Assembly: GCA_003242605.1 (NCBI GenBank)
Contig: QGUZ01000089.1
Span: forward strand, 1 to 17,252
Direction: 5' to 3'
DNA from: Actinomycetota bacterium
GTDB taxonomy: Bacteria > Actinomycetota > Actinomycetes > Streptosporangiales > Streptosporangiaceae
DNA length: 17,252 bases
Below the pieces are notes generated by a model that was given only the letters and a program-made list of their open reading frames with translations, did not search any database and was not told the DNA's origin. The position numbers were made by a program, and so were the translations under genes. Below, in pieces: positions 6,657 to 13,893 of this stretch; within the stretch, counting starts at the first letter, position 1, and the number at the start of each line of letters is the position of its first letter.

Positions 6657-8063
6657 ATGACTGCCAAGAATCTGCAGGAACTGCTGGACCAGTCCGGCAA
6701 CATCGTAGAGCTGCTCCGCCACTCCCAGCTGGGTGCCTACATCTACCCGGTCGTCCCCGCGGAGTTCTCGAACTGGCGCCGTGAGGTGAAGGCCTGGCGC
6801 GAGACGGCCGTGCTGTTCGACCAGTCCCACCACATGGTCAACCTGTTCATCTCCGGCCCGGACGCGCTCAAGCTGATCTCCGACACCGGAATCAACAGCG
6901 TGGCGAACTTCGAGGTCAACATGGCCAAGCAGTTCGTCCCGGTGTCCCCGGAGGGATACGTCATCGGAGACGGAATCCTCTTCCGGGAGGCGGAGGAGGA
7001 GTTCACCTTCGTCGGCCGCGCCCCCGTCGCGAACTATCTGCAGTGGAAGGGCAGCAAGGGCTACAACGTCGACATCAAGCTCGACCCGCGGTCCCCGTCG
7101 CGCCCGTACGGCAAGGCCGTCAAGCGTGAGCTGTGGCGCTTCCAGATCCAGGGCCCGAACGCCTGGGCGATCCTGGAGAAGCTGCACGGCGGCAAGCTCG
7201 AGCAGCTCAAGTTCTTCCGCATGGGCTGGATGAACATCGCCGGCGAGCGGGTCCGCACCCTGCGGCACGGCATGGCCGGCATGCCCGGTCTGGAGATCTG
7301 GGGCCCGTACGAGACCTACGAGAAGGTCCGCGAGGCCATCCTCGAGGCCGGCCGCGAGTTCGGCCTGGAGCCCTGCGGCTCCCGCGCCTACTCCAGCAAC
7401 ACCCTCGAGTCCGGCTGGATCCCGTCGCCGCTTCCGGCCATCTACACCTCGCCGGGCCTGCGCGAGTACCGCGAGTGGCTGCCGGTCGACAGCTACGAGG
7501 CCACCAACGCCCTCGCCGGCTCCTTCGTCTCCGACAAGATCGAGGACTACTACCTCAACCCGTGGGAGCTCGGCTACGGCAACTTCATCAAGTTCGACCA
7601 CGACTTCGTCGGCGCCGACGCTCTCCGCGAGATGGCGAAGAACAAGGACCGGTTCCGGCGCAAGGTCACCCTGGCCTGGAACCCCGAGGACCTGGGCAAG
7701 GTTCTCGCCTCCCTCGTCGACCCGGAGGGCCCGGGCTACCAGTTCTTCGACGTGCCGAACGCCAACTACGGCTCGTCGAACTACGACAAGGTGATCGACG
7801 CCAACGGCAAGGTCGTGGGCCTGTCCCTGTTCACCGGCTACAGCGCCAACGAGCGCGCCGGCCTGTCGCTGGCGACCGTCGACCCCGACGTGCCGATCGG
7901 CGCCGAGGTCAAGGTCGTCTGGGGCGAGCCGGACGGCGGCACCCGCAAGCTCACCGTCGAGCCGCACGAGCAGATCGAGGTCCGCGCCATCGTCAGCCCG
8001 GCCCCGTACGCGAAGGTCGTGCGCGAGCAGTACCAGCCCGGCTGGCGCAGCACCGGCTTCTGA
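6657..8063 (+). CDS. ligM: Tetrahydrofolate-dependent aryl O-demethylase (LigM; GcvT-fold)
   Basis: A 468-residue enzyme of the aminomethyltransferase (GcvT/DmdA) fold that transfers the methoxy methyl of vanillate, or 3-O-methylgallate, to THF. As far as I recall the Sphingobium SYK-6 protein, similarity extends over nearly the whole length: YPVVPAEFSNWR, LFDQSHHMVNLFI, EEEFTFVGRAPVANYLQW, WRFQIQGPNAW, LRHGMAGMPGLEIWGPYE, NTLESGWIPSPLPAIYT and KFDHDFVGADAL. Y30 and Y245 correspond to the Tyr31/Tyr247 pair proposed for catalysis in LigM. DmdA is less likely given this match and the ligAB neighbours. ATG at 6657 lacks a good Shine-Dalgarno sequence (only TAAGAG). It has its own leader after the ligB hairpin, so it is probably a separate transcript, and codon choice is strongly C/G-ending as in highly expressed genes. 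Confidence 0.93.
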   Translation: MTAKNLQELLDQSGNIVELLRHSQLGAYIYPVVPAEFSNWRREVKAWRETAVLFDQSHHMVNLFISGPDALKLISDTGINSVANFEVNMAKQFVPVSPEGYVIGDGILFREAEEEFTFVGRAPVANYLQWKGSKGYNVDIKLDPRSPSRPYGKAVKRELWRFQIQGPNAWAILEKLHGGKLEQLKFFRMGWMNIAGERVRTLRHGMAGMPGLEIWGPYETYEKVREAILEAGREFGLEPCGSRAYSSNTLESGWIPSPLPAIYTSPGLREYREWLPVDSYEATNALAGSFVSDKIEDYYLNPWELGYGNFIKFDHDFVGADALREMAKNKDRFRRKVTLAWNPEDLGKVLASLVDPEGPGYQFFDVPNANYGSSNYDKVIDANGKVVGLSLFTGYSANERAGLSLATVDPDVPIGAEVKVVWGEPDGGTRKLTVEPHEQIEVRAIVSPAPYAKVVREQYQPGWRSTGF

Positions 8064-8103
8064 TCTCCATCCGCTGACCCCCTAGCTCCCCAGAGACGGC
8101 GAC

Positions 8104-8144
8104 GGCCCGGGGTGGGGCGGCACCTTGCCGCTCCGCTCCGGGCC
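8104..8144 (+). terminator. Terminator hairpin downstream of ligM
   Basis: An 18-bp stem (8104-8121 with 8127-8144) contains three G-U wobbles, has a 5-nt loop ACCTT and is followed by the T-richer TTGCCTGTTTTCC. It lies 40 nt after the ligM stop. The wobbles suit an RNA hairpin read on the plus strand. Confidence 0.7.
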
Positions 8145-8541
8145 TTGCCTGTTTTCCGGCCCGGGTGCGCGGCCGGGCCGGCCCGCCGTGCCGGTCCGCC
8201 CAGGGGGCCCGTGGCAGGCCACCGTCCCGGCGGGCGGCCGCCGGGCCGGGCACGGAGGCGTGAGTGCCGGCCGCGGGCGGCAGGGGCGGTCCCGGCGGCG
8301 GGCGTGCGGGCCGGCGCCGATCACGGCGTCGCCAAGGCGGCGCGGAACCCCGCGTCGGAGATCTCGATCCCGGCGCGGCGCCGTACCAGGGCGAGCCGGG
8401 TCGCCCGGTACGGCGCGACCGGGTGAGGTGAGGGCGGGCAGCGCCCGGGTGCGCCTCGGCCTCACCGACGCCCGCGGTCACGCCGCGCCGCCGCGGCGAG
8501 CGCGATCCCGGTCCGCGTGGGCGAGCACCGGCGGGACGGAG

Positions 8542-8567
8542 CCGCCCGCCAGGTCCCCGGCGGGCGG
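8542..8567 (-). terminator. Terminator hairpin downstream of coxG
   Basis: CCGCCCGCC (8542-8550) and GGCGGGCGG (8559-8567) form a 9-bp perfect stem with an 8-nt loop, just beyond the coxG stop. An alternative palindrome CGGGCGG-T-CCGCCCG (8561-8575) shares one arm, so two mutually exclusive stems are possible. Confidence 0.5.
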
Positions 8568-8589
8568 TCCGCCCGTGGCACGGCCGCGG

Positions 8590-9492
8590 TCAGGAGACGA
8601 CGAGGACGACGATGACGGCGATGATGACGACGAGCGCGACGGCGAGCGGGACGAGCCGCTTGTAGATGGAGGTGCCGGCGAGGCTGAGCACGTCGAGCGG
8701 CTCGGCCTCCTCGGCCTGGGCGGCCGGGCGGGTGCCGCTCGCGCCGGTCCCCGCATCGGCCGGCTTCGCCGCAGTGCCCGAAGCCGCAGTGCCCGAAGCC
8801 GCGGTGCCCGCGGCCTCGGACCGGGCGGCCGCCGGTTCCGCCGCCTTCTCCTTGGCGTCCGCCGCCGCGGCGTCCTTCGCGGCCTCCGCGGGAGCGGCCG
8901 TCGCGGCCTCGGCGGCGCCCTCGCCGGTCTCCTTCGCGGTCTGCTGGGCGGCCTTCTCCGCCGTGCCCGAAACGGCGGTGTCCGTCGCCTGGCCGTCCTT
9001 CGCCGCGGTCTCCTCGGCCGGTGTCGCGTCGGCCTGGGCGGCGCCGCCGTCGGCGAGCAGGCGGTTCTCCAGGTTGGCCACGAACTGGCCGAGCAGCTTG
9101 TTCGACACCTCCTTGATCATGCCGCTGCCGAACTGGGCGATCCGGCCGGTGATCTTGAGGTCGGTCTCCACGGTGACCCGGGTGCGGTCCCCGTCCGGGT
9201 GGAGCTGCGCGGTGACGACGGCCGAGGCGTTGCCGCCGCCCCGCGAGTCGCGGCCGCGGGCGTCGATGACCGCACGGTGGCCGGCGTCGTCCTTCTCCAG
9301 GAACTTCACGTTCCCGGCGTACTGCGACACGACCGGGCCGACCTTGATCTTCACCGTGCCGGAGTAGACGTCGCCGTCCACCCCGGTGAGCTGCGCGCCG
9401 GGCATGCAGGGGGCGATCGCCTCCAGGTCGGTGAGCACCGCCCAGGCGCGGTCGACGGGGACGCTCACGGTGAACTCGTGGTCAATCTTCAT
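8590..9492 (-). CDS. coxG: CoxG-like SRPBCC protein with C-terminal membrane anchor
   Basis: A 300-residue protein in three parts. Residues 1-147 are a CoxG (SRPBCC/START-like) domain: MKIDHEFTVSVPVDRAWAVL, IAPCMPGAQL, YSGTVKIKVGPVVSQYAG, and ITGRIAQFGSGMIKEVSNKLLGQF. Residues about 148-265 are a low-complexity Ala/Glu/Lys/Thr linker. Residues 280-300 (LVPLAVALVVIIAVIVVLVV) are one transmembrane helix at the very C-terminus. CoxG proteins accompany molybdenum CO dehydrogenases and related hydroxylases, link them to the membrane, and have been reported to handle quinone. No CO dehydrogenase genes are in the window. ATG at 9492 has GGAG 6 nt upstream; a longer in-frame ATG at 9651 overlaps the upstream stop but adds residues unlike the family. 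Confidence 0.88.
   Translation of the reverse strand: MKIDHEFTVSVPVDRAWAVLTDLEAIAPCMPGAQLTGVDGDVYSGTVKIKVGPVVSQYAGNVKFLEKDDAGHRAVIDARGRDSRGGGNASAVVTAQLHPDGDRTRVTVETDLKITGRIAQFGSGMIKEVSNKLLGQFVANLENRLLADGGAAQADATPAEETAAKDGQATDTAVSGTAEKAAQQTAKETGEGAAEAATAAPAEAAKDAAAADAKEKAAEPAAARSEAAGTAASGTAASGTAAKPADAGTGASGTRPAAQAEEAEPLDVLSLAGTSIYKRLVPLAVALVVIIAVIVVLVVS
8771..8815. repeat. 15-bp tandem repeats inside the coxG linker
   Basis: GCAGTGCCCGAAGCC occurs at 8771-8785 and exactly at 8786-8800, with a third degenerate copy at 8801-8815. On the coding strand they give repeated AASGT units in the Ala-rich linker. The linker length is likely to vary among strains through slippage. Confidence 0.85.
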
Positions 9493-9647
9493 GCTGCTTC
9501 TCCAGGGGGGTTGTGCTCGGGACACCGCCCCGGGGATACGCCGCCGCACGGTGGCGCGGCGAGCGAGGGCGGTGTGGGGGACCCGGTCCGTCCCTCTCGT
9601 CGTGCGCAAGGGCCGCGGCGGGTGTCCGGCACGCGGCTCAGCCCGGG

Positions 9648-10163
9648 TCATGGTTTCCCTCGCGGGGTCACCTCGTCGAGCGCGGCGGGGATCGTGGCGC
9701 GGTCGGCGGGCGTCTCGGCGATCGCGCTCAGCGTGCGGACGACGACCCGGCGGACCGGCTCGGTCGCCCCGGCCGCGGACCGCGCCGCGACCCGGTCGAT
9801 GGTCTCGGCCATGCCGGGGGCCTTGTCGAGATCCAGCCGCCGGCCGATGAACTCGGTGGCAGATCTGATCAGCGGCTCGTTCGCCGCGGGGACCGAGCGG
9901 CGCAGGATCTCCGCGGCCCGCTCGGACGGGGGAAAGTCGATCCAATGGTAGAGACACCGCCGGAGCAGGGCGCCGTGGAGGTCCCGGCCCCGGCCGGAGG
10001 TGAGCACCGTGATCGGCGGCCGCTGGGCGGTGAAGGCACCGAGCCCCGGTACGGCGACCGGCGCCTCGCCAAGGAACGCGAACGACGAGGCCTCGAACTC
10101 GTCGTGGTCGATCTCGTCGGCGGGCGGCACCGGCGGCCGCGGCGCCCCGGCAGGGCTCGCCAT
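9648..10163 (-). pseudogene. Remnant of a MoxR/CoxD-type AAA+ ATPase (N-terminal half missing)
   Basis: The 171-residue frame aligns only with the second half of CoxD-like MoxR ATPases: DEID (Walker B, residues 16-19), EFEA, VPGLGAFTAQRPPITVLTS, then RRCLYHWIDFPPSERAAEILRRSVPAANE with the arginine-finger region, then KAPGMAETID of the lid. The Walker A GxxGxGKT half that should precede it is absent: the 15 residues before DEID are Pro/Ala-rich, and no frame upstream to 10547 supplies it. The sensor loop usually reading TSNRTR is TSGRGR. It cannot bind ATP in the normal way, so it is most likely a truncated gene, although a short translated product is possible. Its stop lies 155 nt before coxG, a usual partner, so this looks like a decayed cox-type accessory cluster. 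Confidence 0.8.
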
Positions 10164-10547
10164 GCCGCATCCGCGCCGGCGGCCGGCGGCCGGCGGCGGC
10201 CGTGCCGCTACCGCCCGGCCCGCTGTGCGCGCCGGCCGCGGCGACCCCGCCCGCAGAACCACACATCCGCACCATCCACCACCAGAGGTGGCGCATCAGG
10301 GATAATGATCATCCTTATACTACAAACCGGATCAATCGCCCGGCTGATCGCCGCGTGTCCGGTGGCGTAGCCGCCCCGGCGGCCCGGGCGGCGGAACCCC
10401 ACGTCTTCGCAGCCGATCGGCAGGTGGGGCGTGCCGGGCCGTACCGTCACCGTCATCCCGCAGGCCGGGTTACCGCCTCCCGCGACGCCCGGCCGCCCGG
10501 CCACCGCGGGGTCTCGGCCTCGGTGCGAGGCCTCCGGTGCGATCGGC
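10164..10547. other. Intergenic region upstream of the MoxR remnant with an AT-rich core
   Basis: About 385 bp with no supported gene. Most is GC-rich, but 10297-10340 is clearly AT-richer and centres on GGATAATGATCATCC (10300-10314) with the perfect 8-bp palindrome ATGATCAT (10305-10312). ATAA at 10302-10305 and TTAT at 10315-10318 form an outer inverted repeat. This looks like the old promoter/operator of the moxR-coxG unit, or a deletion boundary. Confidence 0.4.
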
Positions 10548-11636
10548 TCAGTCCGTGTCGGTCCCCGCCAGCACCGCGACCGTCCGGCCGTCCGGGCGCA
10601 GCGCCGCGATGCCCAGGTCCCAGACGACCGCGTGGAACCACTCGGTGTCCGCGTCGAAGGTGAGCCAGGCGCACTCGCCCGCGCGGGCGGCCACGTCGTC
10701 CACCTCGTCGGCCGCGGGCGCGCCGGTGAGCCCGGCCAGGGACCGCCAGGCGAGCAGCCGCCCGTACGCCCCGCCCTGGCCGCCGCCGTACGCGCCGCCG
10801 ACGGAGGCCGCGGCGAACAGGATGCGCATCACGTCGGCCGGGGCAGCCTGCCGCGCCGCGATCCCGCCCTCGCCGTCCAGGGCCTGCAGGCCGAGCGCGT
10901 CCAGCAGGTCCCCGTCCAGGGTGGCCGGCTCGGGGAGGCGGAACACCCGGGCCTCGATCCGGCCGTTGGACTCCGTCGTCCAGTTCGCCACCGCCGAGGC
11001 GATCAGCTCCGCGTCCGCCGGGGTGGTCAGCTCCTCGGCCCGCGAGACCGGCGCGCGGCGGCGCGGCGCCCGATCGGAGTGCGGCCCGAACGGCAGGCCG
11101 TACGACCAGCCGTCCAGCCCGTAGTTCGGGAGCGGCAGGTCGTGCTCGATCTCCAGCAGGCGCACCGGCAGCGCGGCGAGCGGGTGGCCCGCCGCCGCCA
11201 TCCGCCGGTGCCGTTCCCGCACCTCTTCGGCCTCGCCGACCCCCGGATGGCGGAGCACCAGCTCGTGCGTCAGGCAGGCGGCCGGTTCCTCCGCGTCCTC
11301 GGCCACCAGCAGCGGCAGCACCGCCTCCAGCGGCTGCGCCGCCGCGAGCCTGGCGGCGATCGCCCGTACCGTACCCGGCTTGGGGCTCGTCGCGCGGAGG
11401 AGCCGTACGGCGGTGGCGGCGTTGTCGCCTGCGGGGGTCAGCGCGAGCGCCTGCCGTACATAGTCGAGCAGGTGGGAAACCGCCCAGGTGTCCGCCGGAT
11501 GGGCGTGCAGCCGCAGGCCAAGGTCGTACAGCTCGGCGGAGCGCCCCTCCGTCGCCGCCCGCCTCACCACTTCACAGCGCCAGGTGAGGTCGTCCGTCTC
11601 CGCCAGCCCGCGCAGGATCTCCTCCAGCACCGCCAC
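10548..11636 (-). CDS. Uncharacterised actinobacterial protein (possibly DUF6183 family)
   Basis: A 362-residue, probably cytosolic protein with no signal peptide or membrane segment. The first about 150 residues are helical and alanine/leucine-rich, resembling an alpha-helical repeat scaffold (EEILRGLAETDDLTWRCEVV, then WAVSHLLDYVRQALALTP). The C-terminal part contains GGAYGGGQGGAYGRLLAWRS and ends in a strand-rich segment (AWLTFDADTEWFHAVVWDLG, then VAVLAGTDTD). The layout recalls an uncharacterised Streptomyces family that I remember as DUF6183, but I cannot confirm this and no biochemical role is known to me. The start is GTG at 11636, with AGGAG only 3 nt before it; GTG at 11630 has better spacing. 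It shares orientation with the ankyrin gene upstream, separated by 220 bp. Confidence 0.65.
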   Translation of the reverse strand: MAVLEEILRGLAETDDLTWRCEVVRRAATEGRSAELYDLGLRLHAHPADTWAVSHLLDYVRQALALTPAGDNAATAVRLLRATSPKPGTVRAIAARLAAAQPLEAVLPLLVAEDAEEPAACLTHELVLRHPGVGEAEEVRERHRRMAAAGHPLAALPVRLLEIEHDLPLPNYGLDGWSYGLPFGPHSDRAPRRRAPVSRAEELTTPADAELIASAVANWTTESNGRIEARVFRLPEPATLDGDLLDALGLQALDGEGGIAARQAAPADVMRILFAAASVGGAYGGGQGGAYGRLLAWRSLAGLTGAPAADEVDDVAARAGECAWLTFDADTEWFHAVVWDLGIAALRPDGRTVAVLAGTDTD

Positions 11637-11824
11637 CGGCTCCTTCCCGCACCCTGCGAAACGGGCGCATCACCGCTCCCGCACCGATCAGGCGATCACG
11701 GTAGACGGCGGCGAAGCGGAAGATAACCGATTTTCGCTGACATGGACGGTGCGCCCGCCGCAGCCAGGCCGGAATAGCGGCCCGGCGGCGGCAGAGGCGC
11801 TCGCCGTACGGGGCTCGCCGATGA

Positions 11825-11857
11825 ACGCCGCCGGGGATCGCCGCCCGCGTGCGGCGT
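11825..11857 (-). terminator. Inverted repeat at the end of the ankyrin gene
   Basis: ACGCCGC (11825-11831) pairs with GCGGCGT (11851-11857) across a GC-rich 19-nt interior, touching the ankyrin gene's stop codon on the minus strand. A weaker dyad, GCGAAGCGG facing CCGATTTTCGC, sits further on near 11713-11738. Either could end the transcript. Confidence 0.3.
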
Positions 11858-12510
11858 CAGACGAACCCCTCGCTGACGAGGCGGGCGCCGTCGGGACGGA
11901 TCACGTGGCGTTGCCCGGAGCCGCCCACGACGCGGCACCAGCTCTCCACGACCAGCTCCACGCCCTGCAGCCGGTAGGCGAAGCCCCCGTACATGCCGGG
12001 GACGCGGAACCAGCAGGACGGGTCCTCCTGCTCGGTGAGCGGCTCGAGCAGCGGCAGCCGCAGCCCGTGCCGGGCGACCAGCTCCCCGGCGCGCTCGTGG
12101 ATCACGGCGTGGAAGTGCCGCTCGATCGCCTGCAGCGCCTCCGGCGGCACCGGATGACGGATCACCGGGGTGAGCGGCTCCGCCAGGTGGCGGTGCCCCT
12201 TGCGGGCGGCGATGTCGGCCGCGCGCTCCCCCGCGGCCGTCCGCAGGGTGCGCCAGGCACCCATCGCGACCAGCCGCTCGACGACCTCGGCGGCGGCCCC
12301 GTGCCAGGCCGCCTGGTGCAGCGGCGTGTAGCCGCTCGTGCCGCCGACCCGGCTGCCGTTGATCCACTCGGGGTGCTCGTCGAGCACCGCGAACACCGCC
12401 GCCCAGTCGCCGTCACGCGCCGCGTCGGCGAGCCGATCGCGCACCTGGAGCGCATGCTCCTTGTAGGTCTCCCGCCGGGTGACCCCGTCCCAGGTGGACG
12501 CACGCCTCAT
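11857..12510 (-). CDS. Ankyrin-repeat protein
   Basis: A 217-residue cytosolic protein. Residues about 20-120 contain ankyrin repeats: LADAARDGDWAAVFAVLDEH, then SGYTPLHQAAWHGAAAEVVE with the diagnostic TPLHxAAxxG, then AGERAADIAARKGHRHLAE. The remainder (about 130-217) is a separate domain with WFRVPGMYGGFAYRLQGVEL and WCRVVGGSGQRHVIRPDG, seen in many actinobacterial ankyrin proteins of unknown role. Such proteins act through protein-protein binding, and the partner is not evident. ATG at 12510 follows GGGGGCGGGG and suits the domain limits; an in-frame GTG at 12603 would add 31 residues of low complexity. Confidence 0.82.
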   Translation of the reverse strand: MRRASTWDGVTRRETYKEHALQVRDRLADAARDGDWAAVFAVLDEHPEWINGSRVGGTSGYTPLHQAAWHGAAAEVVERLVAMGAWRTLRTAAGERAADIAARKGHRHLAEPLTPVIRHPVPPEALQAIERHFHAVIHERAGELVARHGLRLPLLEPLTEQEDPSCWFRVPGMYGGFAYRLQGVELVVESWCRVVGGSGQRHVIRPDGARLVSEGFV

Positions 12511-12717
12511 CCCCGCCCCCGTCCGTTCCGTTCGACGCTCCGCCGTACCGGCCGCCACCGGCCTCGTGATCCAGAGCGTGCCGGTTTCCGCCGCTGTGCG
12601 CATCCCGTTATCGCGGATTCCCGCCTTCCCGCGGGAAACGGTCGAGGGCGCACCTTCAGCTCGACCCGGCGATCGCGGTACGGCCCGGCCGAGGCCTCGG
12701 CGCTTTCGGCGCCGTGC
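12511..12717. other. Intergenic region between the methyltransferase and ankyrin genes
   Basis: This region carries a perfect 12-bp palindrome CCGAGGCCTCGG at 12689-12700 and, closer to the methyltransferase stop, a tight hairpin CGGCGC-TTTCG-GCGCCG (12698-12714) that could end the minus-strand methyltransferase transcript. The promoter for the ankyrin gene should lie near 12530-12620, where TTATCG and similar AT-richer words occur, but no clear pair of hexamers is seen. Confidence 0.4.
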
Positions 12718-13893
12718 TCAGTCGATGACGGCCGTCCACCGGCCACGCCGCAGGTGGATCACCCCGTCCGGCGTGATGCGGACACGCGCGCCGTACAGCG
12801 GAAGCGAGCCGTTCTCCAGCCAATGGTCACGCGCCCGGTCGAGCACGTCCCACAGCCGGCGCGGTCCGCCCTGATGCACGACGCCGGGCTCGTTGCCGGT
12901 CTGGACCGCCCTGGCCCACGACCCGTCCTCATGCACCATGAGCGCGATCCGGGTGTCACCCTCCTCTTGGAAGTCGTGGACGATCCCGGGCGCGAGGATC
13001 TCCACCATCGAGCGCAGCTCCCAGGCGTTCTCCGCCACGTCGATCACCGGGTACCGCGCGGTATCGACGTGCTCTCCCTCGGCGGTTCGGGCGGTCTCCA
13101 TCAGCGCGTCCAGGCCCGGCGGGTAGTCGTCGCCGCTCCTGGTGCGCATGAACATCGCCCAGTCCCGCTCGATCTGCCCCACGGCGCCGCCGTCGGCGGT
13201 GGCGACGGCGGACACGATCAGCGAGGTACCGGTGATGGTCGTGACCAGCCGGCCGCCGGGGGTGAGCGCGGCGAGCCAGGAAGCGGGGATGGGCCGCACC
13301 GCGACCATGGCCACGATCCGGTCGAACGTTCCCGGAAGCGGTCCCGTGGCGTCCACCGTCGCGATGCGAGGATGGAGGCCGAGCCCGGCCAGCCGCCGGG
13401 CCGCGATCGTGGTGATGTAGTCGTCCACATCGACGCTGGTCACCCGCTCGTCACCGAGCAGATGACACAGCAGGGCCGTGCCGTACCCCGAGCCGGTCCC
13501 GACATCCAGCACCGAGTCTTGCGCACCGATCCTGGCGTGCCGGTACATCTGCAGCACCAGGCTCGGCAGCGTACCGGACGAAGTGGGCCGCCCTGTCGGC
13601 TCGTCACCGGTCTGCGCGTGGTCGGCGTGGAGCGTGCCGACCCTCGTCACAAGCGTCTGATCCCGGTACGCCGCCTCCAGCCACGCCTCCTCGTCGTCGG
13701 GCCCCTGCCGCAGCTCCCAGCGACCGCCCCGCCAGGCCCACCACGCGGGCACGAGCAGATGACGCGGGGTCTTCTCGATGGGCTCCCGCCACCGGGAGCC
13801 CGGGTGGGTGACCCGCTCGGCCAGTGCGCGTGCGTAGGGTCGCCAGTCCATGCCGCCAAGTCTGCTGTCCGATGACGCCATTGGTGACGTCAT
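12718..13893 (-). CDS. PCMT-like SAM methyltransferase of the RiPP-associated type
   Basis: A 391-residue protein related to protein-L-isoaspartate O-methyltransferase but longer at both ends. KTPRHLLVPAWW (about 41-52) and TSSGTLPSLVLQMYRHARI match the PCMT substrate-side motifs, and VLDVGTGSGYGTALL (128-142) is the SAM-binding motif I. The C-terminal extension (about 245-391) has IALMVHEDGSWA and QGGPRRLWD. That architecture is shared with methyltransferases that work with ATP-grasp, FxLD or related peptide-modifying systems, where they methylate Asp side chains and can drive aspartimide formation. The start at 13893 overlaps the radical SAM stop as ATGA, with GGAGGAAA in front, so the two are co-translated. 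A peptide or protein substrate is inferred; none is visible nearby. Confidence 0.85.
   Translation of the reverse strand: MTSPMASSDSRLGGMDWRPYARALAERVTHPGSRWREPIEKTPRHLLVPAWWAWRGGRWELRQGPDDEEAWLEAAYRDQTLVTRVGTLHADHAQTGDEPTGRPTSSGTLPSLVLQMYRHARIGAQDSVLDVGTGSGYGTALLCHLLGDERVTSVDVDDYITTIAARRLAGLGLHPRIATVDATGPLPGTFDRIVAMVAVRPIPASWLAALTPGGRLVTTITGTSLIVSAVATADGGAVGQIERDWAMFMRTRSGDDYPPGLDALMETARTAEGEHVDTARYPVIDVAENAWELRSMVEILAPGIVHDFQEEGDTRIALMVHEDGSWARAVQTGNEPGVVHQGGPRRLWDVLDRARDHWLENGSLPLYGARVRITPDGVIHLRRGRWTAVID

Larger units (their letters stand above)
8064..8589. other. Intergenic region between convergent ligM and coxG
   Basis: About 525 bp between two converging genes. It holds one strong hairpin near each gene end (8104-8144 and 8542-8567) and otherwise low-complexity GC-rich DNA. 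A minus-strand frame around 8328-8425 reads plausibly (APYRATRLALVRRRAGIEIS...) but has no recognisable domain or start, so at best it is a gene remnant. Confidence 0.5.

Noticed and set aside
6657..8063. Alternative identity as DMSP demethylase (DmdA) or glycine cleavage T protein
   Set aside because: The same fold, but the sequence follows LigM nearly end to end, both LigM tyrosines are kept, and the neighbours are ring-cleavage and folate C1 genes.
8328..8425. Minus-strand stretch reading like a protein C-terminus (APYRATRLALVRRRAGIEIS)
   Set aside because: It looks protein-like, but no start, upstream domain or known family could be identified, so it is mentioned only as a possible remnant.
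9493..9651. Longer coxG start at ATG 9651
   Set aside because: The added 53 residues are Arg/Pro-rich and unlike CoxG, while ATG 9492 has a well-placed GGAG and begins exactly with the conserved MKIDHEF.
11488..13875. A 795-codon open frame on the plus strand
   Set aside because: It lies antisense to three real minus-strand genes (the DUF6183-like, ankyrin and methyltransferase genes), and its translation is Arg/Pro/His-rich without any domain. It is an artefact of GC-rich codon usage.
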